Below, piece after piece: positions 35,738 through 47,198 of a DNA stretch of 49,825 nt (position 1 is its first letter; every line of letters starts with the position of its first letter). The translations under genes were made by a program, and so were the position numbers. The stretch spans positions 1 through 49,825 of the forward strand of contig JAAXUF010000012.1 of the NCBI GenBank assembly GCA_013336165.1, written 5' to 3'. Below the pieces are notes generated by a model. The model did no database searches, was not told the DNA's origin, and saw nothing but the letters and a program-made list of their open reading frames with translations. This DNA comes from Coriobacteriia bacterium (lineage in GTDB: Bacteria > Actinomycetota > Coriobacteriia > Anaerosomatales > JAAXUF01).

Positions 35738-35765
35738 TTGTGATTTCCGAAACGGCAATTCACAC
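35738..35765. promoter_or_regulatory. NikR-type operator
   Basis: TTGTGA (35738-35743), 16 nt, TCACAC (35760-35765). Both half-sites and the N16 spacing resemble the E. coli NikR box GTATGA-N16-TCATAC. It lies in the control region shared by nikR and cbiM, 10 bp before the cbiM -35. Confidence 0.6.
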
Positions 35766-35775
35766 GAATCGCACG

Positions 35776-35804
35776 TTGACCACGCTCAGAACAGGCGGTA
35801 TGTT
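35776..35804 (+). promoter_or_regulatory. cbiM/nikM promoter
   Basis: TTGACC (35776-35781), a 17-bp spacer, TATGTT (35799-35804): a good housekeeping-type promoter, about 60 bp before the cbiM ATG and adjacent to the NikR-type operator. Confidence 0.65.
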
Positions 35805-35815
35805 CTCTGTGTCAG

Positions 35816-35843
35816 TAGCACTATTTAAGAATTCATAGCACTA
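35816..35843. repeat. Two TAGCACTA direct repeats in the cbiM leader
   Basis: TAGCACTA at 35816-35823 and again at 35836-35843, 20 bp apart (two helical turns), just after the expected cbiM transcription start. Possible regulator site. Confidence 0.4.
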
Positions 35844-35865
35844 ATGGGGAAAGGGAGGGTTCTGT

Positions 35866-36927
35866 ATGCATATGGCGGACGCACTGCTGTCGCCAGCAGT
35901 CGGCGGGGCGATGTGGGTTGCCTCAGCGGCGACGGCGGTCTACTGCGCGAAGAAGGTGCGAGAGAAAGGCGACTCGAGCAAGATTCCGTTGATGGGAGTA
36001 GTTGCCGCCTTCATATTCGCGGCGCAGATGATCAACTTCACGATTCCGGGGACCGGATCCAGCGGTCACCTGGGAGGTGGTTTGATCCTCGCGGTCCTTC
36101 TGGGGCCTGAAGCGGGCTTCCTCGCGATCGCCTCTGTGCTGACCGTGCAGTGCCTCTTCTTCGCCGACGGGGGACTACTGGCACTCGGCTGCAACATCTT
36201 CAACCTTGGCGTCTTTCCGATGTTCATCGCGTATCCGATCTTCAAGAGAATTCTCGGCGGGAAGTGGAGTACCGGTCGGGTCGTGGCGGCTAGCATTGTC
36301 GGCGCGGAGATTGGTCTGCTACTCGGAGCGTTTGCAGTCGTGCTTGAGACCACGGCGTCCGGAATCAGTTCGCTTCCCTTTGGCACGTTTGTTCTGATGA
36401 TGCTGCCGGTCCACGCTGCCATTGCTCTTGTCGAGGGTCTCGTGACCGCTGCTGTGATCCTGTTTGTGAGGCAGGCGCAGCCTGAGATGCTGGAGCGCAG
36501 TGTCGCGGACAGGTCGCTTGTAGGCATGAGTCTCAAGCCCGTCATCCTCGGGCTGGTAGCCATGGCTCTCGTAACGGGTATCGGACTGTCATGGTTCGCC
36601 TCTTCGAACCCAGATGGCCTTGAGTGGTCGATTGCCAAGGTGACCGGCAGTGCGGAGTTGGCCGAGGAGACCTCGGTGGCGATCACCGAGTTCGCGGCTG
36701 AGGTTCAAAGCAAGACTGCCTTCCTGCCCGACTATGGGTTCAAGGCCTCCGATGACGCTGCTACCGAGACGGAAGGCGGGGCCACGTGGCCTGCGGTCGA
36801 TGCCGGTACCAGCACGGCGGGAATCGTCGGCGGTGCGCTGACTCTCGGGCTTGCGGGACTGATCGGGTTCGCGCTGAGCAAGCGGCGGCGCGGATCACCT
36901 CCAGCGGACAGTGGCACCGGCGCGTAA
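35866..36927 (+). CDS. cbiM: ECF transporter substrate-binding permease, CbiM/NikM type with NikN-like tail
   Basis: This 353-aa membrane protein begins MHMADALLSPAVGG; in this family the N-terminal Met-His takes part in metal binding. About seven helices follow. The C-terminal part has NPDGLEWSIAKV, the NikN/CbiN-like PDGLE segment, so N and M functions are fused, and a last helix (GIVGGALTLGLAGLIGFAL). It captures Ni2+ or Co2+ for CbiQO. The NikR and hyp neighbours favour nickel. ATG 35866 has AGGGAGGG upstream. Confidence 0.92.
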   Translation: MHMADALLSPAVGGAMWVASAATAVYCAKKVREKGDSSKIPLMGVVAAFIFAAQMINFTIPGTGSSGHLGGGLILAVLLGPEAGFLAIASVLTVQCLFFADGGLLALGCNIFNLGVFPMFIAYPIFKRILGGKWSTGRVVAASIVGAEIGLLLGAFAVVLETTASGISSLPFGTFVLMMLPVHAAIALVEGLVTAAVILFVRQAQPEMLERSVADRSLVGMSLKPVILGLVAMALVTGIGLSWFASSNPDGLEWSIAKVTGSAELAEETSVAITEFAAEVQSKTAFLPDYGFKASDDAATETEGGATWPAVDAGTSTAGIVGGALTLGLAGLIGFALSKRRRGSPPADSGTGA

Positions 36928-36962
36928 CCAGGCAACGCGCAGCCGCATCAGCCGGACACACG

Positions 36963-36995
36963 AAAGGCCCTCCTCGGACCTCCGGGAGGGCCTTT
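36963..36995. terminator. Bidirectional hairpin terminator
   Basis: A perfect 11-bp stem, AAAGGCCCTCC (36963-36973) with GGAGGGCCTTT (36985-36995), lies between convergent cbiM and the small helical gene. Confidence 0.85.
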
Positions 36996-37010
36996 CTGGT
37001 AGACCGTTGT

Positions 37011-37259
37011 CTAGATCAGCTCCACCGTCGTCTTGTCGGTGCTTCTGCCCTCGAGGTCGTCCACAGCTTCCTCAAGCTTTGCCCGTGCCTCGCCGAGAAG
37101 CACTCCGGCCTGCGCGAGCGCGGCGCTCGCTTCCGGCTTGGCGCCGTGATCGGCGAGATGGTGCAGTTGCTCAAGCCACTGCTGGACCATAGCGATCGCG
37201 TCGTTAGACTGCCCGATCGCGAGTTTCATTTGGGCGATGTTGATGCCATGCTCACACAT
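37011..37259 (-). CDS. Small helical protein of unknown function
   Basis: This 82-aa, almost all-helical, acidic protein is rich in Ala, Leu and Glu (residues ~10-75), likely a helical hairpin or coiled coil. It has no membrane segment or signal peptide. ATG 37259 has AAGGAAG upstream; TTG 37265 is an alternative. Codon usage fits its neighbours. No family recognised. It lies downstream of the thioredoxin gene on the same strand, with a 107-bp gap. Confidence 0.65.
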   Translation of the reverse strand: MCEHGINIAQMKLAIGQSNDAIAMVQQWLEQLHHLADHGAKPEASAALAQAGVLLGEARAKLEEAVDDLEGRSTDKTTVELI

Positions 37260-37366
37260 CTTCAACTTCCTTCTCTCGGGGATGCGGCTTCTCCACTGTC
37301 ATAGCACGAATGTTGGAATCGTAACATCCCTGTTCTTCTGTGCGGGCATATCAGGCCGGTCTGCGG

Positions 37367-37690
37367 TTAGCCGATCCAGGAGGAAAGCTCGTCGAGGAGT
37401 TTCTTCTTGGGGACGGCGCCGACGATCTTCTTCTCGACCTTGCCGTTCACGAACACGAGCAGCGTGGGAATCGACAGGATGTCGAATTTGGTCGCTACCT
37501 GAGGGTTCTCATCGACGTTGAGCTTGCCGACGACGATCGCGCCGTGCTCCTCGGCGATTTCGTGGAGTACGGGCTCCATCATGCGGCATGGGCCGCACCA
37601 GGGTGCCCAGAAGTCGAGAACGACCGGCTTGTCGCTGCCGCCGACGGTCGTGTCGAAGTTGGCGTCGGTCACCTGAATCAGGTCTGCCAT
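37367..37690 (-). CDS. trxA: Thioredoxin
   Basis: This 107-aa protein has the active site WCGPC (Cys32, Cys35) in VVLDFWAPWCGPCRMMEPVL and the cis-Pro segment SIPTLLVFVNG. It is a cytoplasmic disulfide reductant reduced by the thioredoxin reductase encoded 30 bp upstream in the same operon. The length is typical. Confidence 0.97.
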   Translation of the reverse strand: MADLIQVTDANFDTTVGGSDKPVVLDFWAPWCGPCRMMEPVLHEIAEEHGAIVVGKLNVDENPQVATKFDILSIPTLLVFVNGKVEKKIVGAVPKKKLLDELSSWIG

Positions 37691-37720
37691 GGGGAAAGCT
37701 CCTCTCGGTTACCTATCTGT

Positions 37721-38668
37721 CTAAAGCGGACAAATCGCGTTCTCGTCGACGTAGCGCAGTGCCTCAAACGCTGCCGAGGCACCCTGCGCGGCCGCCGTGA
37801 TGACCTGCTTGAGCTGGGACTCAGTCACATCGCCCGCCGCGAACAAGCCGGGCACGGACGTCAGCCCATTGTGGTCTACCTTGATGTACCCACTTTCGTC
37901 GGTACCCACGAGTTCGGCGACGAGTTCGTTCATCGGATGGATGCCAACGAATATGAACACGCCGTTAAGCGGGAGATACTCTTCCGCGTCCCCGTTTGTT
38001 GATTCCAGCCGGACTCCCGCGACCTTGCCGTTCTCGCCGACGATCTCGGTGACGACGCGATGGTAATGGAACTCCATCTTCGGGTTGGCGAGGCAGCGCT
38101 CCTGAATGCACTTGGTCGCACGCATTTCGCCGCGTCGGTGGACGAGGTGGACGCGGGCGGCGAACTTCGTCAGGAACATCGCCTCTTCGACGGCTGCGTC
38201 CCCTCCGCCGATGACGGCGACAACCTTGTCCCGGAACAACGCCCCGTCACACGTCGCGCACCAGGACACACCCCGCCCGGTGAACTCCGCTTCGCCCGGC
38301 ACGCCGAGTTTGCGAGGAACCGCGCCCGTCGCCAGGATCACGCAGTCCGCCTCGAAGGACTCGCCGTCGCTCTCCAGTGTGAAGGCTCCGCTGTCTTCGA
38401 CAGTGAGCGAGTCGACAGGTGAGAACGTCCGCACGACTGCGCCGTGCTCCTCGGCCTGCTTGGTCATCAGGTCGCCGAGTTCGGCGCCTGACAGTCCTTT
38501 TGGAAAGCCCGGATAGTTCTCGATCCACTCGGTAGTGACGATCTGTCCGCCAGGGATGCCGCGCTCGAAAACCACGGTCTTCGCGCGTCCGCGCGAGGCG
38601 TACAAGGCGGCGGCAAGCCCTGCCGGACCGCCGCCGATGATGGCGATCTCTATGCGTTCAGAACTCAT
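37721..38668 (-). CDS. trxB: Thioredoxin reductase
   Basis: This 315-aa flavoprotein has an N-terminal FAD motif (AIIGGGPAGLAAALYASRG), redox pair Cys137/Cys140 (SWCATCDG), an NAD(P)H motif (AVIGGGDAAVEEAMFLT) and C-terminal GLFAAGDVTE. It transfers electrons to thioredoxin. The HRRGEMRAT segment after the cofactor motif carries the Arg residues usually tied to NADPH preference. ATG 38668 overlaps the upstream membrane-protein gene by 4 bp. Confidence 0.96.
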   Translation of the reverse strand: MSSERIEIAIIGGGPAGLAAALYASRGRAKTVVFERGIPGGQIVTTEWIENYPGFPKGLSGAELGDLMTKQAEEHGAVVRTFSPVDSLTVEDSGAFTLESDGESFEADCVILATGAVPRKLGVPGEAEFTGRGVSWCATCDGALFRDKVVAVIGGGDAAVEEAMFLTKFAARVHLVHRRGEMRATKCIQERCLANPKMEFHYHRVVTEIVGENGKVAGVRLESTNGDAEEYLPLNGVFIFVGIHPMNELVAELVGTDESGYIKVDHNGLTSVPGLFAAGDVTESQLKQVITAAAQGASAAFEALRYVDENAICPL

Positions 38669-39072
38669 TGGAACATTGCCTCCAGGTGTTTTTGGATCGG
38701 GAACGGAGTGGTCAGGGCCTGCCGGAAGGGAACTCCTTCGCGCATTGCGATGACTGCGCCGACCACCCAAGTGCCGCTGACTTCGGCCCGTGTCGAGAGC
38801 TGCAACCCGGTGCTGTCCTTCTGGTAGCCGTCGATGGTGACACCCAGTCTCTGGGCTTGCGGCGTGAGCTGCAGCATAGTTTGGTCGACGGCCAAGTCCC
38901 GTCCGTTAGCCGAGGCCCACGCGGCGAGTTGGTTCGTCGCGAGGTTCAGCTCAGAGTTTGCGCGGCCCCATCGCACGGCGTCGTTCACGATCGTGGCGAT
39001 GACCGCGATAATGAGTATGGTCCAGACGAATCGTCTCATTGTCTTGCCCACCAGTCTGTCAATTGCTCGCAA
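38665..39072 (-). CDS. Small single-pass membrane protein of unknown function
   Basis: This protein is about 135 aa from TTG 39072 (ATG 39039 would give 124). One N-terminal membrane helix (WTILIIAVIATIVNDAV) is followed by an extracytoplasmic domain of ~95 residues with alternating strand-like segments (VTIDGYQKDSTGLQLSTRAEV). It is translationally coupled to trxB by an ATGA overlap and lies 24 bp after the large secreted protein gene. No family recognised. Context suggests an envelope role linked to redox functions, but that is weak. Confidence 0.6.
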   Translation of the reverse strand: MRAIDRLVGKTMRRFVWTILIIAVIATIVNDAVRWGRANSELNLATNQLAAWASANGRDLAVDQTMLQLTPQAQRLGVTIDGYQKDSTGLQLSTRAEVSGTWVVGAVIAMREGVPFRQALTTPFPIQKHLEAMFQ

Positions 39073-39096
39073 AAGCGATTTGACCCCTACAGCAGT

Positions 39097-41097
39097 CTAG
39101 CGCTCTGCGGCATCCTCGGCATCATCAGGGGCCGCTGAAGAGCTCGAATCGTCGGCCGAACGAACACGTCTCACGATGTAGCCGAGCAGCACGCCAAGGC
39201 CAATCACAATCGCACCGATAATGGCGATGCGGTCCAGATACGACGCATGGACGTCGATGATCTGGCTCGAAACCACCAAGTCGCCCGCCAGAACCTGAAC
39301 CTCAAGCTTGCCGGATGCCGTCGACATCAGGTTCACAGGAACCTGGACGAACGTCTCCTTTGGGGGGAGCGTGGTCTCGATTGACTCGGCCTGCGCCACT
39401 GTGAGGCCCTCGGTTAGCGCGCGGGTCTTGACCGTCACCGACAGCGTCTTCTGCGTGCCGTTGCCGATGGTGATCGGCACGTTGCCGCTCGTTCCGGCAA
39501 GCGTGATGGGTTCACCCTTGAGGTAGATCGTGCCGAGGATGCCTTTGGAGATTCCCAACGAGGTGCTGGCAAACGCCGCGCCACGATCCGCGAGGGTCCA
39601 GTCGCCTTTGAGACCCTTCCATGCCGAGGACTCAGCGAGCAGAGACGGGGTCGTCGCCGCGACGATGTCGGCGTCGCCCGGCTGCAGCGAAGAGCGCAGT
39701 CCCGCAGCGTACGCGCTGGCGCTGTTGACCGTCTGCCAGAAGCTCACGGCACCGGAGTTGGTTGTGTCGAGCATAGTAAGGAGCTGTGTTGAGCCGGTGC
39801 GCGCTGCCGCGTCCCTTGCGAGGACGAGGTTTGCCCAGGGCATCTGCAGAAGCGTTCCGGTGATCTGCTCAAGCACGGCGGAAGCACCCACTCCGCCGTC
39901 ACCGAGATCGACGCACACCGTGAACGGCTGTGTGGTTCCGCTCACCAGCATCCGTTCGAAAGCATGCCGGACGGTCGCAGACGCTTCGCCTGCCGAGAGA
40001 CCCACTCCCGCTTCATGATCGGCGACCAGGGCCGCCAAGCCGGATATCGCGGTCGGGTAGGCGCCGCTTGAAGCCGGCTTGGAGTCAAGCGCCGTCAGAG
40101 CGGAGTCGACCACGACATAGCGGAGGCCGATGTCTGCAAGCTGCTGAAGAACCTTCGAGGGCGCCGCGCCGTTTGCCGGCGCCGTCCCTGCGGAGGGTGT
40201 TGCCCCCAAGCTCGCCAAGATCGCCGAGTATCCGGTCGTGTACTGGAGAGCGGTATCGCTGCCGAGGCCCTGCAGGGCGAGATCGCCCAGATCGGGATCG
40301 GCGTAGCCGAGCGACGTTAGTTCGAGCGCGCCGGAACCCAGCGCTGCCTTGAGACTTGAGAGCGTGTTGGCGTAGGCGCGCGGAGTTGCCTCGGAAGCCA
40401 AGACAGCCTTCCCATTCGGGAGAGTGTAGCCTTGTGCGAGCTGGCGCCATTGCTGCAGAAGGACGGGCGGAACAGCCATGCTGATCTTGGCTTTTGGGTT
40501 CTCGGTGGCGAACCGCACGATAGCATCGACGTCATCGCGTGCACGTGTGTTCTCGGCGGGGTCGGCCACCAACTTGCCGGACGGGTCGGCGAAGGGGGCG
40601 CCGTGCACTCGGAAGACCAGCGCCACCGGCACGGGTGACTTGGCAGCATCGTAGAGCAGCAGCTCGGTGGCTACCGATGTCGTCGAGGTGCTTCCGTTCA
40701 CGGTCGACTTCACGGTCACTTGGACCGGATACACACCCGGAGTGAGTTTGAGGGTGGCTGTGTCCGGGCTGAATGAGAAGGACCGGGTTCCCGTAGCCGC
40801 GTTCTGGATGACCTGGGTGCGCGAGTAGACCGCCGCTCCAGATGGCTTATTGAGCTGCAGCTTAACTTGGAGTTCGTCGACCGCCTTGGGCAGCGTGACC
40901 GTCACCGTATACTTTGCCGTGCTGTTCACGGGGAGTGGACCCCGTGGGGAGTCGAGTGATGCGGTCGGGGGCGTGGTGGCCGGTGGAGTGGCGGCAACAG
41001 CCGCCAGCAACCCGACGGCGGAAAACGCGATCACGAGTGACACTGCTGCCGTCCAGACGGCAGTGCGGCGACGCAATGGTGTGCCAACGACAGTCAT
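39097..41097 (-). CDS. Large membrane-anchored extracytoplasmic protein, DUF6049-like architecture
   Basis: This 666-aa protein has an N-terminal signal peptide (about 12-37), a Thr/Pro linker, a beta-rich domain (about 50-150), a central region starting [12 protein letters not shown] and continuing [16 protein letters not shown] that recalls NodB/glycosidase-like folds, a C-terminal Ig-like domain (about 530-620), one membrane helix ([19 protein letters not shown]) and an acidic Ser/Asp tail. The catalytic residues of a deacetylase are not evident. The architecture resembles actinobacterial DUF6049 envelope proteins; that comparison is from memory and tentative. It is divergent from lon. Confidence 0.6.
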   Translation of the reverse strand: MTVVGTPLRRRTAVWTAAVSLVIAFSAVGLLAAVAATPPATTPPTASLDSPRGPLPVNSTAKYTVTVTLPKAVDELQVKLQLNKPSGAAVYSRTQVIQNAATGTRSFSFSPDTATLKLTPGVYPVQVTVKSTVNGSTSTTSVATELLLYDAAKSPVPVALVFRVHGAPFADPSGKLVADPAENTRARDDVDAIVRFATENPKAKISMAVPPVLLQQWRQLAQGYTLPNGKAVLASEATPRAYANTLSSLKAALGSGALELTSLGYADPDLGDLALQGLGSDTALQYTTGYSAILASLGATPSAGTAPANGAAPSKVLQQLADIGLRYVVVDSALTALDSKPASSGAYPTAISGLAALVADHEAGVGLSAGEASATVRHAFERMLVSGTTQPFTVCVDLGDGGVGASAVLEQITGTLLQMPWANLVLARDAAARTGSTQLLTMLDTTNSGAVSFWQTVNSASAYAAGLRSSLQPGDADIVAATTPSLLAESSAWKGLKGDWTLADRGAAFASTSLGISKGILGTIYLKGEPITLAGTSGNVPITIGNGTQKTLSVTVKTRALTEGLTVAQAESIETTLPPKETFVQVPVNLMSTASGKLEVQVLAGDLVVSSQIIDVHASYLDRIAIIGAIVIGLGVLLGYIVRRVRSADDSSSSAAPDDAEDAAER

Positions 41098-41204
41098 CGT
41101 GTGCTCCGAACGGTTTTCCTGCCCTCCCGGGCGACCTGCGGGGAGTGTACCGCCCGCGCCGAACGGGCAGAATGATTATTGCACGAAGAGTCGAAAGGAA
41201 TGCC

Positions 41205-43571
<2,367 letters not shown>

Positions 43572-43575
43572 TAGA

Positions 43576-43593
43576 CCATCCTCCTAAAGGATG
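43576..43593 (+). terminator. Short hairpin after lon
   Basis: CATCCT and AGGATG pair across a 5-nt loop just after the lon stop. A modest terminator candidate without a strong U-run. Confidence 0.35.
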
Positions 43594-43646
43594 ATTGACC
43601 CCTATCAGTCGTCCTTTCTCGATCATCTGGGGGCATGCTTCGTTTT

Positions 43647-43670
43647 GAGGTGCCCTAGAGGGTTCACCTC
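43647..43670 (+). other. Hairpin in the leader of the LPxTG gene
   Basis: GAGGTG (43647-43652) pairs with CACCTC (43665-43670), and inside it CCCT pairs with AGGG. It lies 37 nt before the ATG. It does not match a c-di-GMP aptamer. Confidence 0.4.
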
Positions 43671-43707
43671 GCACTGCATTCAGGTACATGCGATAGGGGT
43701 GAGGGCG

Positions 43708-46365
43708 ATGAGGAAACTGCTGTATCGGCCGAATGGCTTCCGGCGAATGATTTCGGCGGTCATGGCCGTCGTGTTTACCGTGTCCATTGCAGGATCAGGG
43801 CTGATCCTGCCCTCGACGGCCTCGGCGTGTCCATCCAACAAAGCTGAGATTCAGATTCTCAAGTTCAATGACACAAACGCCGACGGAGTGAAGCAGTCGA
43901 GCGAGGCGAAGCTCGGTGGGTTCACGTTCTACATCAAGAACCTCGCTACAGGCCACGTATTCACTGAAACCACTCATAACGGGTCTGGCTTGACCGACCT
44001 TGTCCAGCTTGACGTTGGCAGGTACGAGATTACCGAGCAGGTCAAGAGTGGCTACAAGAACACCACGACCCTGCCGAAGATCGTCGAGATCCTTGCCTCG
44101 GACTTGGGCAAGATCAAGCCGGCCATTGAGATCGGCAACAAGGAAGTCGGCAGCATCAAAGTCACCAAGTACTTGAGTTCTAACGGTTCGAGTGAGAGTG
44201 GACCCAGACTTGCAGGGAACTGGACGTTTTCTCTCTACAAGAACGGCGCCTTGATCGAAACGAAGTCTACAAATGGAGGCGATCACGTTCACTTTGATGG
44301 ATTGTTCGTTGGTGGTGGCTACACGGTTACAGAGGACCTCACCGGGAATACCGGGTACTACCTTGTTACGAGACTAGATCAGAAGACACTGTCAGTGTGT
44401 GCGGGGGATACGACCGATCTCAGTGTCTTCAACGCCAAGTACGCAAAGATCATCGTCACCAAGAACAACGCAGCCGGTGGCACTATCAAGGGCGTGACCA
44501 TGACGCTGACAGGTCCCGGGGGAACGCGTACAGGAACAACCGGCAACGATGGAACATACACGTTCGGCAACCTTCTCCCCGGCACATACACGGTTGCAGA
44601 GACCGTGCCCTCGGGCTGGTACAGTGTGGATCCCAAGACCTCGGTGACGCTGACCGTCAAGACAGGCGACACCGCCTCCTGTGCCTTCACCAACGCGCAG
44701 TTCGCCTCTGTGACGGTAAAGAAGTTCCAAGACTACAACCTGAACGGAACCCGCGACTCCGGCGAGCCGCTGCTCTCAGGTTGGACGTTTGCTCTGAAGA
44801 GTAGCGATACCACCGTTGCCTCTGGAATCACAAATGCCAACGGTGAGGTCACCTTCAGCAACCTTCTCAACGGGACGTACAGCTTGGTTGAGGTGGCGCA
44901 GACCGGTTGGTATGCAACAACTACCCTGCCCATCACTGTTGGGCTGAGCCAGGGACAGAATGCGTCTTTTGAGGTCGGCAACACCTACGACGTCACAAAA
45001 TCCTTCGAGTTCACATATCGCAACATGCCTGCGGGCGCGAAGCTTTATGCCACATACCAAGTCGTCGGCGGCGGGTCGGGCCGAGTGGATCTGGTTCGCG
45101 ACGGAACCACGGATGCCTACAAAGGCTCCGTGAAGCTGCCTGTGATGTCTGTGATCACCGGTAGCTGGATGATCGAGCTTGCCAGTGGCGAGTCCATTGC
45201 CCTGAAGGCACCGTTCGGTCCGGAAACCCTCAGCGCGGATCTGCTCAACAAGAATGATTACTACGATCCGACTCTCTCCGGTCTTAAGTACAACGACCTC
45301 AATGCCAATGGTCAGCGCGATCAAGGCGAGCCTGGCATCGCTGGCTGGGGCATCACCCTTGAGCGCTTGGTTCCCAGCGGTGGGCAGATCCAGCCCAACG
45401 CCGTGGTCGCGACCACGTGGGAGACATGGGCAACCACTACCACGGATGCGAACGGCAACTACTCGTTCATCGACATGCCTCCGGGAACCTACCGCGTGGT
45501 CGAGGAGCAGCGTGCCGGTTGGGTCAATCTTGAGCATCCGAACGGGACCATGGTTGTTGAGAACGGAACCGCGATCACCGGTCTGCTGTTCGGGAACTAC
45601 CAGCCGCCGAGTGTCACCGCACTCAAGTACAACGATCAGAACGGTAACGGCGTGCGCGAGGCCAACGAGCCGGCGCTTTCCGGTTGGACGTTCGCCCTCT
45701 ACAACGGTGAGACCACGGTGACTGTGACGACCGGCGCCGACGGTAAGGCTCTCTTCTCGGATCTCAAGCCGGGAACCTACGTGCTGAGCGAAGTCGAGCA
45801 GGCGGGCTGGTTCAACACGACCGGACTTCCGTACACGTTCACCCTACAGAGCGGCGATGCCGGCACCATTCTCGTCGGTAATGCGCTTGCTCTCGGGTTC
45901 TCGGATGTCACGCTCGTCAAGTCCGCCGATCGCACGAAGGCAAAGCCTGGCGATCTGGTGACCTATACGCTCACGTACACCAACACCGAGCCCCTGACGG
46001 TCTCGGGCCTGACGATCACGGACAACTACGATCAGCGATACATGACCCCCGTGAATGTGGCGGGCGGGATCGACAATGGCGACACCATCAAGTGGGTCGA
46101 CAACACCCCGCTTAAGCAGGGCGAGTCACGCACGATCACCTATACAATGCGCGTGAAGGCAGCGATGCCTGCAGGTACGACGCACATCGGCAACACCGCG
46201 ACGATCACGCCCTACGACCACCAGTCGTCTTGGAACGTTGACGTGACCGTTGACGATCCATTCCTGCCCTTCACGGGCGGCAACTGGTCTCTCATCGGGA
46301 TGTTCGCACTGCTTGCCGCAGGTCTCGGAGTATTCCTCCGCAGGATCGGACGGACTTCGCACTAG
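43708..46365 (+). CDS. LPxTG-anchored SdrD-B/SpaA-repeat surface protein
   Basis: This 885-aa protein starts at ATG 43708 with GGGGTGAGGG upstream. A signal peptide (about 1-42) is followed by a string of Ig-like domains. Four carry the SdrD-B calcium-loop signature (KFNDTNADGVKQSSE, KFQDYNLNGTRDSGEP, KYNDLNANGQRDQGEP, KYNDQNGNGVREANEP). Others look like SpaA/collagen-binding B repeats (GTYTVAETVPSGWY). Then a DUF11-like domain (about 735-850), LPFTG (853-857), a membrane helix and a basic tail. It should be cut by sortase and linked to the cell wall, acting as an adhesin or stalk. The likely enzyme is encoded 1 kb downstream. Confidence 0.9.
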   Translation: MRKLLYRPNGFRRMISAVMAVVFTVSIAGSGLILPSTASACPSNKAEIQILKFNDTNADGVKQSSEAKLGGFTFYIKNLATGHVFTETTHNGSGLTDLVQLDVGRYEITEQVKSGYKNTTTLPKIVEILASDLGKIKPAIEIGNKEVGSIKVTKYLSSNGSSESGPRLAGNWTFSLYKNGALIETKSTNGGDHVHFDGLFVGGGYTVTEDLTGNTGYYLVTRLDQKTLSVCAGDTTDLSVFNAKYAKIIVTKNNAAGGTIKGVTMTLTGPGGTRTGTTGNDGTYTFGNLLPGTYTVAETVPSGWYSVDPKTSVTLTVKTGDTASCAFTNAQFASVTVKKFQDYNLNGTRDSGEPLLSGWTFALKSSDTTVASGITNANGEVTFSNLLNGTYSLVEVAQTGWYATTTLPITVGLSQGQNASFEVGNTYDVTKSFEFTYRNMPAGAKLYATYQVVGGGSGRVDLVRDGTTDAYKGSVKLPVMSVITGSWMIELASGESIALKAPFGPETLSADLLNKNDYYDPTLSGLKYNDLNANGQRDQGEPGIAGWGITLERLVPSGGQIQPNAVVATTWETWATTTTDANGNYSFIDMPPGTYRVVEEQRAGWVNLEHPNGTMVVENGTAITGLLFGNYQPPSVTALKYNDQNGNGVREANEPALSGWTFALYNGETTVTVTTGADGKALFSDLKPGTYVLSEVEQAGWFNTTGLPYTFTLQSGDAGTILVGNALALGFSDVTLVKSADRTKAKPGDLVTYTLTYTNTEPLTVSGLTITDNYDQRYMTPVNVAGGIDNGDTIKWVDNTPLKQGESRTITYTMRVKAAMPAGTTHIGNTATITPYDHQSSWNVDVTVDDPFLPFTGGNWSLIGMFALLAAGLGVFLRRIGRTSH

Positions 46366-46387
46366 CGGGAAACAGCATTCTGGCGAT

Positions 46388-46419
46388 AAGAAAGAGCCGC
46401 GAAGACGCGGCTCTTTCTT
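46388..46419. terminator. Bidirectional hairpin terminator
   Basis: A perfect 14-bp stem (46388-46401 with 46406-46419, arms AAGAAAGAGCCGCG and CGCGGCTCTTTCTT) with a 4-nt loop lies between the convergent adhesin and metallopeptidase genes. The A-rich and U-rich flanks allow termination in both directions. Confidence 0.92.
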
Positions 46420-46440
46420 TGGTCGTACGTAACTCTCGGC

Positions 46441-47097
46441 TTACAGGGCAGGGATGCTCTCGCCCCAGTCGATCACGCCGTTGTCACGCCAGTCGATGAC
46501 GTGGCCGATTTCATGACGAATGATGGTGGCGAGGCTCGCCGTGTGAGTGGCGGAAAGAATGATCCGACCGCTCTGGTAGTAAGTGATCGCCTGATAGCCA
46601 CGAGCGTCCCCGAAGGTGATCGTCGTTCCCGCAAGGATCGGGTACTTGGCGACGTATGAGTCGAGGATGGCCTGAGCCTGCTCCTGCTCGCTCGGACCCG
46701 GAGTGACAACGGGAACCGGGGTCGGCGCAGGGACGGGTTCGGGAGCCGCGGCCGGAGCGACGTTCTCAGCAGCTGGGGTGGGAGCGGGGTTTGTGTTTGC
46801 CGGAGGAGTTGCCGTCGCTTGGTTCGGTGTGTTCAGGGCTGCGGATGGTTCAGCCTGAGCCGGGGTGGTCGCGGACGCAGGCGCGACGGTGGCGACCTCA
46901 GACGATGCCGACGCAACCACTATCGTTGGGTCTGAAGAGGTGATGGCGCCCGGGGAGGAGATTGCGACTGCCTGAGTGCCGGTATTGCTTGTCGGCATGC
47001 CGAGAGCGACGAGCGTCGGCACCGTGGTGAGCGCAAGAGCGGTCATGGCGACGGCGATGATGCGCCCGAGGTGTTTCGGCCAAGTGAACCGCTTCAT
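46441..47097 (-). CDS. Secreted zinc metallopeptidase-like protein (HEIGH)
   Basis: This 218-aa protein has a signal peptide or membrane anchor (about 8-33), a long Ala/Pro/Thr-rich linker (about 40-140), and a compact C-terminal domain (about 145-218). That domain holds the zinc-binding HExxH motif as RHEIGHVIDW (His195, Glu196, His199), ending in IDWGES, which may supply a third ligand. The linker suggests the domain is held across the cell wall. The substrate is unknown; the neighbouring LPxTG protein is an obvious candidate. ATG 47097 has AGAAGGGC upstream. The long leader contains a c-di-GMP-I riboswitch. The domain is short for a full peptidase, so a binding-only role is possible. Confidence 0.75.
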   Translation of the reverse strand: MKRFTWPKHLGRIIAVAMTALALTTVPTLVALGMPTSNTGTQAVAISSPGAITSSDPTIVVASASSEVATVAPASATTPAQAEPSAALNTPNQATATPPANTNPAPTPAAENVAPAAAPEPVPAPTPVPVVTPGPSEQEQAQAILDSYVAKYPILAGTTITFGDARGYQAITYYQSGRIILSATHTASLATIIRHEIGHVIDWRDNGVIDWGESIPAL

Positions 47098-47198
47098 GAT
47101 CGTGTGCCCTTCTGCGAGATGCGAGCACATCGGCCGAGCTTCCCCCCTGCGTAAACACTCGCTGGGCGGAACCTCAGCCGAACGGCTTGGAGATCTCG

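Noticed and set aside
40914-41204. N-terminal extension of lon to 40914
   Set aside because: Overlaps the signal-peptide region of the divergent gene; the family N-terminus begins at 41205 with a Shine-Dalgarno.
43591-43707. Upstream extension of the LPxTG protein to 43591
   Set aside because: The signal peptide begins at 43708 and the extension covers a leader hairpin.
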